DNA of 64,000 nt from Amphibacillus marinus (GCF_900110345.1 NZ_FODJ01000006.1:121015-185014); one strand, 5' to 3'. Positions 50,889 to 60,566 are shown, counted from the stretch's first letter. Numbers and translations are program-made. Notes: generated from the sequence alone by a model not told the origin.

Positions 50889-51893
50889 TTATTCTTGTTC
50901 GTCGTTATAGCTTGGGTCTGCTGCCATCCACGGGGTCATTGGATATTGATATTGATAGTAAGGATCAGCATAGCCTGAATAGCGTTGCATTGTTGGATAG
51001 AGCGGTTGACCGTACATATTCATTTGTGCTTGTTGCATATCTTGTTGGAGATAAGGCTGATTCTGATAATGTTGATAACCATTATAATTAACCGGGTAAG
51101 GATAACCATTTTGTAAATCTTGCTCATTTACCTCTTCATCTTCGAGGTCAACATCTCCCCACTGCTGTTGTTCGTCAAAGGTTTGAGTTGGATATTGATA
51201 ATGCGCTTGTGGCCAACTATTATAAAATTGATTAGCGTCCTGATATTGTTCATACTCGTTAGTGTTATAATTCTCCTCACATGTCTCGTGCTGAGCATAT
51301 GGCATTGGATTCCATTGTTGTGGTGCACATGGCATCCAAACATAGCATGGACACGGAATCATATCAACGGGCTGTGGCATTGGTGCCGGTTTTTGAACAG
51401 GTTTTTTTACTTCTGCCTTAACCTCTTCTTTCTTCTCAGTGGGCTTAGGATGGTGATGATACGTTTTATTCTTAATAATCGTATCATTGTCCTCAATATC
51501 AACATCAATATTGTAATGATTAGAATATATGTTAGGCAGTTTAGGCATTTGAATTGAAACTGGTGGTAATTTAGGTAAAGTTACTTGTTTTTGTGGTGCT
51601 TTCTTAACAACCTCTTTCTTCGGCTTATGATCATCCTCCTTCACGACAGGATGAGCTTTTTGTGGAACGTGTTTGAAGGGCTCCTTGACCGCACCTTTTT
51701 GTGCAGTTGGCGCTTGACTTCCTTGCTGACTCACTTGTTTGCTCTCTGTTGGCACCTTTATTTTCATTCCTGGCATGAGCATATCAGGATTTGCTAATTG
51801 AGTATTGGCTGCCTTTAGCGCTTGAAAATCAACATTGTATTTTTTGGCAATGTTCCATAATGTATCGCCTTGCTGAACAATATGAATCTTCAC
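50889..51893 (-). CDS. safA: SafA-like LysM spore coat morphogenetic protein
   Basis: SafA organises the inner spore coat at the cortex interface. Residues 1-48 form a LysM domain (IHIVQQGDTLWNIAKKYNV, MLMPGMKIKVP). A Lys/Pro-rich middle follows, and the C-terminal half is rich in Tyr, Gln, Asn, Pro and Trp (QYQYPMTPWM), typical of coat proteins. The start is GTG 51893, with AGGAG 7 nt upstream; the 12 codons before it do not look like LysM. 334 residues, comparable with B. subtilis SafA. Neighbours niaR and pheA match B. subtilis. Confidence 0.85.
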   Translation of the reverse strand: MKIHIVQQGDTLWNIAKKYNVDFQALKAANTQLANPDMLMPGMKIKVPTESKQVSQQGSQAPTAQKGAVKEPFKHVPQKAHPVVKEDDHKPKKEVVKKAPQKQVTLPKLPPVSIQMPKLPNIYSNHYNIDVDIEDNDTIIKNKTYHHHPKPTEKKEEVKAEVKKPVQKPAPMPQPVDMIPCPCYVWMPCAPQQWNPMPYAQHETCEENYNTNEYEQYQDANQFYNSWPQAHYQYPTQTFDEQQQWGDVDLEDEEVNEQDLQNGYPYPVNYNGYQHYQNQPYLQQDMQQAQMNMYGQPLYPTMQRYSGYADPYYQYQYPMTPWMAADPSYNDEQE

Positions 51894-52120
51894 GTCAGTT
51901 CTCCTCTCTCCGTACTTTTTACTAGGCAAGTAACAGGCTTATTCCCTATCAACATATGCAAACGCCCGTAAAAGTTGATTCTTTTTTAGAAAAATTAATT
52001 TTGCAAGTGTTATTTTTATAAGTGCAAGGTAACAAACTATCGGTAAACAACTAGTTTAATGGTTAATTATATGCGAAAATACCATTAGTAGGTGTAACGA
52101 ATGACTGGAGTGAATAGTTA

Positions 52121-52657
52121 ATGAGTGAACAAAATAAACTAATTGGGGAAGAGCGTCGGGCTGCTATTCTGTCGTGGTTAACAAATAGCGGCAGCCCGTT
52201 AACAGGTGGTGTGTTAGCCGACCGAGCTGGTGTTAGTCGTCAAGTCATCGTACAAGATATTTCTCTCCTTAAGGCTAAGAATGAGCCGATTATGGCAACA
52301 AGTCAGGGGTATCTTTTAATTAAAGATACCCCTCAAGAAAAAAAGCGACAGCGTATCGTTGCATGTAAGCACACACCAGAACAAACGCGACATGAACTTG
52401 AATGCATTGTCGATCAAGGAGTAACGGTCCACAACGTTATTGTCGAACACCCTGTTTATGGTGATTTAGAAGCTTTAATCATGGTCAGTGATCGCCACGA
52501 TGTCGCACAATTTGTTAATAGGATTGAAACCACACACGCACCATATTTATCCGAGCTAACTGACGGGGTTCATTTACACACCTTAGAAGCAGAGAGCACC
52601 GCAAAGCTAGACGCAGCTTTCGAAGCCCTAAAAAGAAACGGCTACATTGTAGAGTGA
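52121..52657 (+). CDS. niaR: NAD biosynthesis repressor NiaR (HTH plus 3H domain)
   Basis: NiaR (YrxA) represses NAD synthesis and niacin uptake genes when bound to nicotinate. Of 178 residues, the helix-turn-helix is about 10-62 (ERRAAILSWLTNSGSPLTGGVLADR, VSRQVIVQDISLL). The 3H domain (about 75-172) provides metal-binding histidines in VEHPVYGDL, ETTHAPYL and DGVHLHTL. In B. subtilis it lies beside nifS-nadBCA, which are absent here. Its stop codon abuts the first 146-bp repeat. Confidence 0.9.
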   Translation: MSEQNKLIGEERRAAILSWLTNSGSPLTGGVLADRAGVSRQVIVQDISLLKAKNEPIMATSQGYLLIKDTPQEKKRQRIVACKHTPEQTRHELECIVDQGVTVHNVIVEHPVYGDLEALIMVSDRHDVAQFVNRIETTHAPYLSELTDGVHLHTLEAESTAKLDAAFEALKRNGYIVE

Positions 52658-52803
52658 GAAACAAAGGCGATAGCGCCCGATAGCAACGTAGCAACTGGAA
52701 CGAAACAACTGAGATAAAGGAATCACGGTAAGGAACGAGCCGATGATGACTTATCGTAGGGCGCTTCGTGAAGATGCCTAGTTGCTGGGCGATGGAGCCA
52801 GAC
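52658..52803. repeat. 146-bp tandem intergenic repeat, copy 1
   Basis: Starts at GAAACAAAGGCG immediately after the niaR stop codon. AGCGCCC (52672-52678) can pair with GGGCGCT (52759-52765), extended inward by GATA/TATC across a 3-nt bulge. AGCAACT (52690-52696) can pair with AGTTGCT (52780-52786). The sequence is richer in GC than its surroundings. Function unknown. Confidence 0.9.
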
Positions 52804-52941
52804 GAAACAAAGGCGATAGCGCCCGGTAGCAACGTAGCAACTGGAACGAAACAACTGAGATAAAGGAATCACGGTAAGGAACGAGCCGATGATGACTTAT
52901 CGTAGGGCGCTTCGTGAAGATGGCACTTCGCTGGGCGATGG
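52804..52941. repeat. 146-bp tandem intergenic repeat, copy 2
   Basis: Repeats copy 1 with an offset of exactly 146 bp. The first 119 positions differ at one base. Five substitutions follow in a 7-bp patch (repeat positions 120-126), then 12 identical bases (GCTGGGCGATGG). After that the copies diverge. Confidence 0.9.
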
Positions 52942-52972
52942 TAGCAAATTATTTGCTTGCTTTTGATCTAGT

Positions 52973-53014
52973 AAAAAAAACCAGCGAGGAAAGTAGTATC
53001 TACTTAGCTCGCTG
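52973..53014 (-). terminator. Terminator after pheA
   Basis: CAGCGAG pairs with CTCGCTG and AAGTAG with CTACTT in one hairpin, followed by a run of eight T on the minus strand, overlapping the region between repeat copy 2 and pheA. Confidence 0.85.
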
Positions 53015-53019
53015 TTCTA

Positions 53020-53886
53020 TTAGCTTTTATCAGCACTTAAATAATACGGATAACTCCCAAGAACCTCAACATTACAGCCAATTGCCTCAATTTCGGCAAT
53101 GGTATTCGGAATAAGAATGTCATCCATCTTTTGATCAAGGTCAATTAAGAAGTAATAATGGCCAAGACCGATTTTCATTGGTCGTGATTCTATCTTCGTT
53201 AAGTTAATCCGGCGCCAAGCAAATGCAGATAAGACTTGATGAAGCGCACCTGCATGATCTGTTGGTAAGACCACCATGATCATCGTCTTAAAGCCCTTTA
53301 GAGGCAACTGATTCACCCTTAAAGCAGTATCATTTTTATGTAAAACAACAAAACGCGTTTGATTATTATCAAGATCATGAATATCAGCCTTAACGATGTC
53401 TAATTGATATTCTTTAGCGGCAAGGTCATTCGCAATTGCACCTATCGAAAGCTCGGGATGGTCACGTACATATTGCGCTGCTGCCCCAGTTGACGCGTAA
53501 GGCTCAAGCGTAGCTTGACGCATTGTTTGACTGAGAAAATGATGGCACTGTGCTAATGCGTGCGGATGGGAATAAATCGTTTGAACCGATTGCCAATCAG
53601 CTTTCCACTTTGGATGAACCATAAAATGCTGGCGGACAGGAACAACTACTTCGCTAACAATTTTAAGTGTCTTTTCTTTAATTAAATAATCAATCGTTAA
53701 ATTAACTGTACCCTCTAACGTATTTTCTAATGGAACAACTGAATATTTCACATGACCGAATTTGACGGCATCAATACAGGCCGGTATTGTTTGATAGCTC
53801 ATCGCCTGATTATTAGGAAAGAGCGTATCTACGGCCTTTTTGGTAAATGTGCCTTTAGGTCCTAAGTATCCAACTGCAAATGACAT
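53020..53886 (-). CDS. pheA: Prephenate dehydratase
   Basis: PheA converts prephenate to phenylpyruvate in phenylalanine synthesis. Of 288 residues, the PDT domain (about 1-185) has GYLGPKGTFT at the start and catalytic NNQTRFVVL near 170-178. The C-terminal ACT domain (about 200-280) has the Phe-binding KIESRP motif, so feedback inhibition is expected. No chorismate mutase is fused. Preceded by pheB with about 20 bp spacing. Confidence 0.95.
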   Translation of the reverse strand: MSFAVGYLGPKGTFTKKAVDTLFPNNQAMSYQTIPACIDAVKFGHVKYSVVPLENTLEGTVNLTIDYLIKEKTLKIVSEVVVPVRQHFMVHPKWKADWQSVQTIYSHPHALAQCHHFLSQTMRQATLEPYASTGAAAQYVRDHPELSIGAIANDLAAKEYQLDIVKADIHDLDNNQTRFVVLHKNDTALRVNQLPLKGFKTMIMVVLPTDHAGALHQVLSAFAWRRINLTKIESRPMKIGLGHYYFLIDLDQKMDDILIPNTIAEIEAIGCNVEVLGSYPYYLSADKS

Positions 53887-53907
53887 CTCTATCTCCTCAT
53901 TTCTAAA

Positions 53908-54366
53908 CTAAGCACCTGAGCTTAAAATATCAACCCGTTCAATAAATTCTTGCTTCTTCAACTTATTTATTAGTCCATCTAATTCAATGTTTAGCCGCTC
54001 TACATCTAGCGACAAGGTTACATTAGCTTTGCCATTGACTGGGATCGTCTGATGGATCGTTAGAATATTGCCACCAGCTTGAGCGACTGTATCAAGAAGC
54101 TTTGACAGCGTTCCGGAACGATCCTCAAGATGGAAGAACAATGTAATAATGCGTGTTTGTTGAATAGCTTGAAAAGGAAAGACAGCATCACGATATTTAT
54201 AAAAAGCACTTCTTGACAGACCTACCTCTTTAACGGCTTCAAAAACAGAGCTAGCTTTACCGCGCTCCAATTGCGCTTTAACCTCAAGTGTCTTTCGCAT
54301 TGCTTCCGGCAAAAAATCTCCTCGTACTAAATAAAAGGTTTCTTCAGCCTTTACCACGCTTACCAT
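53908..54366 (-). CDS. pheB: ACT domain protein PheB (UPF0735)
   Basis: The 152-residue protein has a helical N-terminus ([34 protein letters not shown], about 10-60) and a C-terminal ACT domain (about 72-145, [15 protein letters not shown]). Despite the name, its role in phenylalanine synthesis is not established. The obg-pheB-pheA order equals B. subtilis. Confidence 0.92.
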   Translation of the reverse strand: MVSVVKAEETFYLVRGDFLPEAMRKTLEVKAQLERGKASSVFEAVKEVGLSRSAFYKYRDAVFPFQAIQQTRIITLFFHLEDRSGTLSKLLDTVAQAGGNILTIHQTIPVNGKANVTLSLDVERLNIELDGLINKLKKQEFIERVDILSSGA

Positions 54367-54386
54367 CCTCCTTTTCAGAAAAATAA

Positions 54387-55676
<1,290 letters not shown>

Positions 55677-55679
55677 TCA

Positions 55680-56192
55680 TTATTCTGCAGTCCAACATAG
55701 CTCTAAATGCTTGTTTACACTCTTTTTTATGCTGATCTGTCTATCTATTTTTTTCACTGATTCTTCAAGTTGTTCAATAGGGGGATTTACATCAACAAGT
55801 AGTTGAAAGGACTTATCAGTCTCTTGATGAAATTTCATTGTAACATGATAAGTGGTTAAAGTCACAGCTTGCTGTAAAAGCACCGTATAAATAGCTGTAA
55901 TCATAGCAGATAATCGCTCATCAGTTACTTTAGGGTGTCCAATGCAGTCTACCTCTGTTCTTAATTGAATGGCATCTTGCTGATGCTGTAACTGCATTAA
56001 CGTCACAATGGTTTGAGGAATGGGCATACTTTGTAAAGCTTGTTCCTGAACAAGCAAATCAGCAAACTCAGCCACATTTTCCTGTACGCGCGCTAAGTTA
56101 CCCATTTGCGCATAGCCCATAATAAGCTGTAAGTGATTTGACCAATCATGACGATAATGACGAACTAACTTAACGACTTCCTCGTGATTCAT
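55680..56192 (-). CDS. spo0B: Sporulation initiation phosphotransferase Spo0B
   Basis: Spo0B relays phosphate from Spo0F to Spo0A in the sporulation phosphorelay. From ATG 56192 (170 residues) the helical hairpin carries the phosphorylated histidine, His15, in HYRHDWSNHLQLIMG. This aligns by motif with His30 of B. subtilis, so the N-terminus is about 15 residues shorter. The C-terminal half is a degenerate ATPase-like domain. The 40 codons upstream are not conserved, and GGGCGGTG precedes this ATG. Confidence 0.88.
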   Translation of the reverse strand: MNHEEVVKLVRHYRHDWSNHLQLIMGYAQMGNLARVQENVAEFADLLVQEQALQSMPIPQTIVTLMQLQHQQDAIQLRTEVDCIGHPKVTDERLSAMITAIYTVLLQQAVTLTTYHVTMKFHQETDKSFQLLVDVNPPIEQLEESVKKIDRQISIKKSVNKHLELCWTAE

Positions 56193-56347
56193 TGAAACAC
56201 CGCCCTTTACTATTGTAAGAAAAGTATAGCAAATTCCTGAACGGAGGTAAAAATTTTTTTTAGTTCTAAAAAACACACTAACCGCATCATTGCATTTTAT
56301 TTGCAATAGCAAATGAAATGGCTAATTTTCTTAAATGAACAAAAAAA

Positions 56348-56379
56348 CGTGTCTTAAAAGAAAACTCTTTCAAGACACG
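56348..56379 (-). terminator. Terminator after rpmA
   Basis: CGTGTCTT (56348-56355) pairs with AAGACACG (56372-56379), with further AG/CT pairing toward the loop. A seven-T run follows on the minus strand, ending the rplU-prp-rpmA operon. Confidence 0.88.
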
Positions 56380-56392
56380 CCTTTGTTTTCAA

Positions 56393-56683
56393 TTATGCTT
56401 CTTGTGCAACAGGGTACACACTTACACGCTTGCGGTCACGACCAACACGCTCGAAACGTACCACACCGTCTACTTTCGCATACAATGTATCGTCTCCACC
56501 ACGGCCTACGTTAACACCTGGATAGATTTTCGTTCCACGTTGACGATAAAGAATTGATCCTCCAGTAACCGCCTGCCCATCAGCACGCTTGGCACCAAGG
56601 CGTTTCGATTCTGAATCACGACCGTTCTTTGAACTACCTACACCTTTTTTAGATGCGAAAAATTGTAAGTCTAAACGTAACAT
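56393..56683 (-). CDS. rpmA: 50S ribosomal protein L27 with N-terminal extension
   Basis: The 96-residue protein begins with the cleavable extension [10 protein letters not shown], then [20 protein letters not shown], the conserved L27 start near the peptidyl-transferase centre. In Firmicutes the extension is removed by Prp, whose gene is next upstream, after the LQFFA-type site. AAGGAGGTG precedes the ATG. Confidence 0.97.
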   Translation of the reverse strand: MLRLDLQFFASKKGVGSSKNGRDSESKRLGAKRADGQAVTGGSILYRQRGTKIYPGVNVGRGGDDTLYAKVDGVVRFERVGRDRKRVSVYPVAQEA

Positions 56684-56697
56684 CGGTTTGCACCTCC

Positions 56698-57030
56698 TTA
56701 TTTTTCAGAGATGGATATATATTGTCCATAATCGCGCTCGATAGTCTCTAATGAGGTGAGCATACCTTCAAGTAACAGTGCCGATTGATCAATCTGAACA
56801 TCTGTCAAATTTGTTGGCATCTCGACCTTCAAATAACCACCTGCACCACCCTGGTCAATGATAGGTTCAATCTCAGTATGCTTAATTACAGCATTTGTCA
56901 TGCCAAAGGCAACTGCTGAAACAGCAGCGCAAACAAGATCATGACCATGAGGACCACTTTCTGCATGTCCACTTAATTCAAAGGCTGTAATTTTATTGCT
57001 TTGTTCACGATAAATCGTTACTTGGATCAT
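56698..57030 (-). CDS. prp: Ribosomal-processing cysteine protease Prp
   Basis: Prp (YsxB) cuts the N-terminal extension from L27 and is essential in Staphylococcus. Counting from ATG 57030 (110 residues), the catalytic pair is His22 (LSGHAESG) and Cys34 ([10 protein letters not shown]). It sits between rplU and rpmA, the normal place, and both the enzyme and its substrate extension are present. An upstream TTG three codons earlier is less likely. Confidence 0.95.
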   Translation of the reverse strand: MIQVTIYREQSNKITAFELSGHAESGPHGHDLVCAAVSAVAFGMTNAVIKHTEIEPIIDQGGAGGYLKVEMPTNLTDVQIDQSALLLEGMLTSLETIERDYGQYISISEK

Positions 57031-57041
57031 CCAACTCAACC

Positions 57042-57350
57042 TTAAGCATTAATTTTTTCAATTGTTACTTTAGTGTATGGCTGACGGTGACCTTGCTTAC
57101 GATGATAGTTTTTCTTTGGTTTAAATTTGTAAACAGTAATTTTCTTTTGACGGCCTTGTTTTTCAACTTTAGCCGAAACAGAAGCACCATCTACAAATGG
57201 GGCACCGACTTTGACATCGTCACCACTAACAAATAGAACCTTGTCAAACGTTACAGAATCACCTGCTTCAGCAGCTAATTTCTCAACATAAATCGTTTGG
57301 CCTTCTTCTACCTTGATTTGCTTACCACCAGTTTCAATAATTGCGTACAT
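57042..57350 (-). CDS. rplU: 50S ribosomal protein L21
   Basis: The 102-residue protein has [30 protein letters not shown] and the C-terminal [19 protein letters not shown] pattern of L21. ATG 57350 follows AAGGAGGTG; 18 further upstream codons read through the L21 leader and are not coding. First gene of rplU-prp-rpmA. Confidence 0.97.
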   Translation of the reverse strand: MYAIIETGGKQIKVEEGQTIYVEKLAAEAGDSVTFDKVLFVSGDDVKVGAPFVDGASVSAKVEKQGRQKKITVYKFKPKKNYHRKQGHRQPYTKVTIEKINA

Positions 57351-57458
57351 CCTACTGCACCTCCTTAATAAACTCAGACTCGCCATTACAGGTGTGTACA
57401 ACACTTAAGAACCTGATCTGCGCGGTTGTAGCAACGGGTGCTACTAAACTTGCATAAC
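57351..57458 (-). promoter_or_regulatory. L21 leader RNA (autoregulation by ribosomal protein L21)
   Basis: The minus-strand 5' UTR contains TAGCACCCGTTGCTACAACCGCGC and then AGATC, GTTCTTAAG, TTGTACAC and ATGGCGAGT in the order I recall for the Firmicutes L21 leader. Ends are the predicted transcript start and the rplU start. Confidence 0.75.
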
Positions 57459-57464
57459 GATAAG

Positions 57465-57494
57465 ATCATACCATGGTTTAATAAATCTTGTCAA
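57465..57494 (-). promoter_or_regulatory. Sigma-A promoter of rplU operon
   Basis: TTGACA (57494-57489), 18-bp spacer, TATGAT (57470-57465) on the minus strand. The -35 lies inside the last codons of the RNase E/G gene. Confidence 0.82.
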
Positions 57495-58917
57495 TGTTTT
57501 GTTGCTTCTTTTCTAGTAGAAATGCTTGAATTAATGCACTTGAACCTGTTCGTTTGATAAAATAGCAAGCCACACCCCTAGTTTCCACAAAATAAACATC
57601 GGCGCGGATCGGGGCCAATTGAACCCATGCACGCCAGAGCTCCTTAAATTGCTTGGTGACTTCAACAACGACTGCCTCATCACGACTCGCAATCAGCTCT
57701 CTTTCCAGCTGATATACCCTACTTTCAACTGATAGGACTTTTTTTTCTGGACGAGCATCTGCTAACACATGAGCATGAGCCGGTGACTCTCGTTTCCTTG
57801 TAAGCTCAAGTAAACCTAATGAGGTAAAGTTAAACACCGTAGTTTGAACAGAATCTGCTTTTAGACATTGATTAATCAAATTAATCAAATATTGCTGGTC
57901 TTTTTTACTTTTCATTTTAATAAAATCAATGATGATTATACCAGATAAATTGCGCAAACGTAACTGTCTAGCCAACTCCTGTGCAGCAATCTTATTGACC
58001 TCTAAGGCAGTATTATGATGGTTACGCTTACCACTATAACCCGAAGAGTTAACATCAACAACCGTTAAGGCTTCCGTTTGCTCAATCACGAGCGTTACGC
58101 CATGCTGGCATAACACAGTAGGCTCTAGCATCCGTGCAAATAATTGATCAACCGATTGTGGTAATTGTACAGCTGCTTGCTGATTCCAAATAAGCTTTTC
58201 CTCTAGCAGCGGGTAACGATCACTGACCGCTTTTACCGTCCTATTATCATCACAAACAATACTCTGAATTTCATGCAATGGAAAGCGACGAACAAAACGA
58301 TTAATAACAGGTGTGTCTCGCCAAATTAACTGGCCCGCTTTCGTTTCCAAGGCAGCTTTACTTATAATCGACCACTGTTGACGTAAAACCGCTATTGACT
58401 TAATAAGCTCAGCTGCTGTACGACCTGAGGCCTGTGTTCGAATAATTAATCCCTCATTACCGAGCAGGCTGCTTTTAAGGTTTTGCTTTAAATCTGTGTT
58501 TTTCTGTTTGTCAAGCTTTCGCGAGATCGTAATTTTGTTTCCATACGGGAGAAAAACTAAACAGTCATTAGCTAAGGTTACATTTGCTGTCAAGCGTGCT
58601 CCTTTATTCTGGTATGCGTCCTTAATCACCTGCACCACTAATGATGCGCCCTCAACGAGGAGCTCTTCAATTGTTTGAGCCTGCTCTTTCTCAGCTAACA
58701 CAAGTTCTTTTCGCTCTATATAAGCCAAAGCAGGCTGTCCAATATCAATAAAGGCGGCTTGAAGCCCCTTATCAACAGCAACGACTTTACCTAAAAAAAT
58801 TGAGCCGACCAGTTGCGGAGAATTGGGCCGATCTAAAGCAAGCTCAATAACTTGATTATCTTCAATGGCGCAACCAATTTGCTCGGCTGCTTTTGTTAGT
58901 AGTATTAAATTAATCAC
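57478..58917 (-). CDS. rng: Ribonuclease E/G family protein
   Basis: This 479-residue endoribonuclease-type protein has an S1 domain (about 35-125, GSIFLGKVVAVDKGLQAAFIDIG) and an RNase E/G catalytic core. The metal-binding aspartates are in VVDVNSSGYSG and IIIIDFIKM; the usual DFIDM reads DFIKM. After LELTRKRESP the family normally has a CPxC zinc link; here the region reads AHAHVLADARPEKK, so the zinc link is missing. RNase G acts in rRNA maturation and mRNA decay. Its place upstream of rplU is known in some Bacillaceae; B. subtilis has RNase Y/J instead. Confidence 0.85.
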   Translation of the reverse strand: MINLILLTKAAEQIGCAIEDNQVIELALDRPNSPQLVGSIFLGKVVAVDKGLQAAFIDIGQPALAYIERKELVLAEKEQAQTIEELLVEGASLVVQVIKDAYQNKGARLTANVTLANDCLVFLPYGNKITISRKLDKQKNTDLKQNLKSSLLGNEGLIIRTQASGRTAAELIKSIAVLRQQWSIISKAALETKAGQLIWRDTPVINRFVRRFPLHEIQSIVCDDNRTVKAVSDRYPLLEEKLIWNQQAAVQLPQSVDQLFARMLEPTVLCQHGVTLVIEQTEALTVVDVNSSGYSGKRNHHNTALEVNKIAAQELARQLRLRNLSGIIIIDFIKMKSKKDQQYLINLINQCLKADSVQTTVFNFTSLGLLELTRKRESPAHAHVLADARPEKKVLSVESRVYQLERELIASRDEAVVVEVTKQFKELWRAWVQLAPIRADVYFVETRGVACYFIKRTGSSALIQAFLLEKKQQNIDKIY

Positions 58918-58934
58918 GTATTAGTCCTCTCTTC

Positions 58935-59789
58935 TTACTGCTTAATAAGATCAGCCAAGTTAGCCCGATACCCCCCCTGATCAAAATACAATGTAAAACA
59001 AACCGATTCGGTAACTAACATGTGGTGATCAACAATCATAATTGGATGGTAACAGCTCGCTCGAAAGGATGAAAAAACATCCAATAGTCTTGTCTGACTA
59101 TGAAATTTAAGTGGAATAAGCTTTTTTAATGCTGTGTTTTTACTAGCCGTTCTCCTCATAATGAGAAAACGCTGAAAGACATATAATCTCCTTTTCCATT
59201 CTAAGCGATTTTCCCAGAGAAGGAAAGTCACCAATACAAATGTATTTAATAAGAAAGCATGAAAAATAAGCATTAACGAAAATAACACACACAGGATGGA
59301 TATCGAAAGGATGATCGTGTATTCATGGGCTTTCTTAAATGGTAAATAGCTCATGAGTACCAAGTAAGTAAGTTTACCACCATCTAGTGGCCAAATCGGG
59401 ATAAGATTAAAAACTAAAATTCGACCATTATATATAAGAGCGAAGTCAATTAAAGCATCAGGAACAGCTGAAAGTTGTGATAAAAGCAGTAAGACCATAA
59501 AAATAAATAGATGTTGAATTGGACCCGCAAGCGTAACAAGCAATTGTTGATAAATGGGTTTATTAATATGCTCTTCGGTCTCCATGACACCACCAAAGAG
59601 CCAGATTGTAATTCGCCTAATTTTCCATTTAAATAGCGCTGCCGCAAATGCATGTCCACTTTCGTGCCAAAGTACAATAGCAAAAATTATTGTCATCTCA
59701 ACAAACATCCCTGTAGTCACCGATAGCAAGATGGTCATCCAAATGGATGGATGCAAATGAATTTTGTCTTTAATAGTCAGTTTCATCAA
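58935..59789 (-). CDS. spoIVFB: Stage IV sporulation protein FB, site-2 protease for pro-sigma-K
   Basis: SpoIVFB is the intramembrane metalloprotease that removes the pro-sequence of SigK in the mother cell. Of 284 residues, the zinc site is H42-E43-x-x-H46 (WHESGHAF) plus Asp136 in NLIPIWPLDGGK. About six membrane segments span 14-195, and a CBS-like soluble domain occupies about 215-284. Overlaps the end of spoIVFA by 20 bp, so the two are coupled. Its substrate gene, sigK, is at the other end of the window. Confidence 0.93.
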   Translation of the reverse strand: MMKLTIKDKIHLHPSIWMTILLSVTTGMFVEMTIIFAIVLWHESGHAFAAALFKWKIRRITIWLFGGVMETEEHINKPIYQQLLVTLAGPIQHLFIFMVLLLLSQLSAVPDALIDFALIYNGRILVFNLIPIWPLDGGKLTYLVLMSYLPFKKAHEYTIILSISILCVLFSLMLIFHAFLLNTFVLVTFLLWENRLEWKRRLYVFQRFLIMRRTASKNTALKKLIPLKFHSQTRLLDVFSSFRASCYHPIMIVDHHMLVTESVCFTLYFDQGGYRANLADLIKQ

Positions 59790-60504
59790 CAGGCACTACC
59801 TCAGCTGGATCAATAAATTGGTTGTTTTTCTGCATTGAGAAAAACAGCATTGCTTGATCTTCTGAAGATACTTCTGCAATGAGTTGATTAGCATAGACAA
59901 ATTGATACGGGGTTACCTTAATATCCGATAGGTGGCCATAAATGGATTTACTTCGATCAGGATGTTGAATAATAACCGTCTTTGCAGTCTTGCGATCATT
60001 CCCAGCAAAGATGACTGTACCTTGTTCAATTGTGTATACTTCTGGTTCATCTTGCACTTGAATAACGATCCCTTGTCCATTTACTTGAAAATCCTCCGAG
60101 ATGACACCACTTACAGGAAGAGCCATTTCTTTATAGACAGGCACCGTATCTGAATCAATAAACAGACCAAACGGCACACCGAATTGTTCCTGATACCAAG
60201 CATTAACGGTCGCAAAAGGAAAATCCTCTCGTAGCTGATTAAATAGCCAATGCTTTGTATTAGTGAAAACAGGACTTGATGTTTGCAAGATCATCATTGA
60301 TACAAAGAAAAATACACTTGCCATGACCAGTTGTTTAACAAAGAACGGTGCAGAATGACCAGTTTCATGGGGCCGCTTTAATCTCTCGCTCTGCCCAACT
60401 AGAGGTTTTGGTGCACGCTCATTGCCCTGATCACCAAGCTTTCTTTTCCGTAATCTTTTTCGTTTTTCAAATGATTTTCTGACACGTTCTATTTGTTTAA
60501 CCAT
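59770..60504 (-). CDS. spoIVFA: Stage IV sporulation protein FA
   Basis: SpoIVFA holds SpoIVFB inactive and anchors BofA until the forespore protease SpoIVB cuts it. Of 244 residues, a basic cytoplasmic N-terminus (1-50) precedes one membrane helix (about 56-75). The C-terminal part (about 145-235) resembles an M23/LytM domain (VIFAGNDRKTAKTVIIQHPD, SIYGHLSDI) that probably lacks the full zinc set and is not enzymatic. A sigma-E-type promoter lies upstream. Confidence 0.9.
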   Translation of the reverse strand: MVKQIERVRKSFEKRKRLRKRKLGDQGNERAPKPLVGQSERLKRPHETGHSAPFFVKQLVMASVFFFVSMMILQTSSPVFTNTKHWLFNQLREDFPFATVNAWYQEQFGVPFGLFIDSDTVPVYKEMALPVSGVISEDFQVNGQGIVIQVQDEPEVYTIEQGTVIFAGNDRKTAKTVIIQHPDRSKSIYGHLSDIKVTPYQFVYANQLIAEVSSEDQAMLFFSMQKNNQFIDPAEVVPVDETDY

Positions 60505-60537
60505 CGTTATTCACAACCTTCTCATTCCATTTGTACA

Positions 60538-60566
60538 AGTCTATGAAAAAGATGCTTCCAATATGA
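60538..60566 (-). promoter_or_regulatory. Sigma-E-type promoter of the spoIVF operon
   Basis: On the minus strand TCATATT (60566-60560), 14 bp, CATAGACT (60545-60538). The sigma-E consensus, from memory, is TCATATT-like, 13-15 bp, CATACAAT; the -35 is perfect and the -10 shares CATA and the final T. It is about 35 bp before the spoIVFA start. Confidence 0.7.

Noticed and set aside
51120-51557. 145-codon plus-strand open frame opposite safA
   Set aside because: It is a shadow of the low-complexity Lys/Pro/Tyr/Gln codons of safA, hydrophobic by codon complement, with no ribosome-binding site.
51930-52120. NiaR operator upstream of niaR
   Set aside because: Only an AGGTGT half-site is visible near 52090; the inverted partner I would expect is absent.
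52515-52832. 105-codon minus-strand open frame across the end of niaR and the first 146-bp repeat
   Set aside because: It runs antisense to niaR and through non-coding repeat sequence and lacks a ribosome-binding site; similar frames arise wherever the repeat occurs.
52658-52941. CRISPR-like array
   Set aside because: There are two long copies, no short repeats with unique spacers, and no cas genes nearby.
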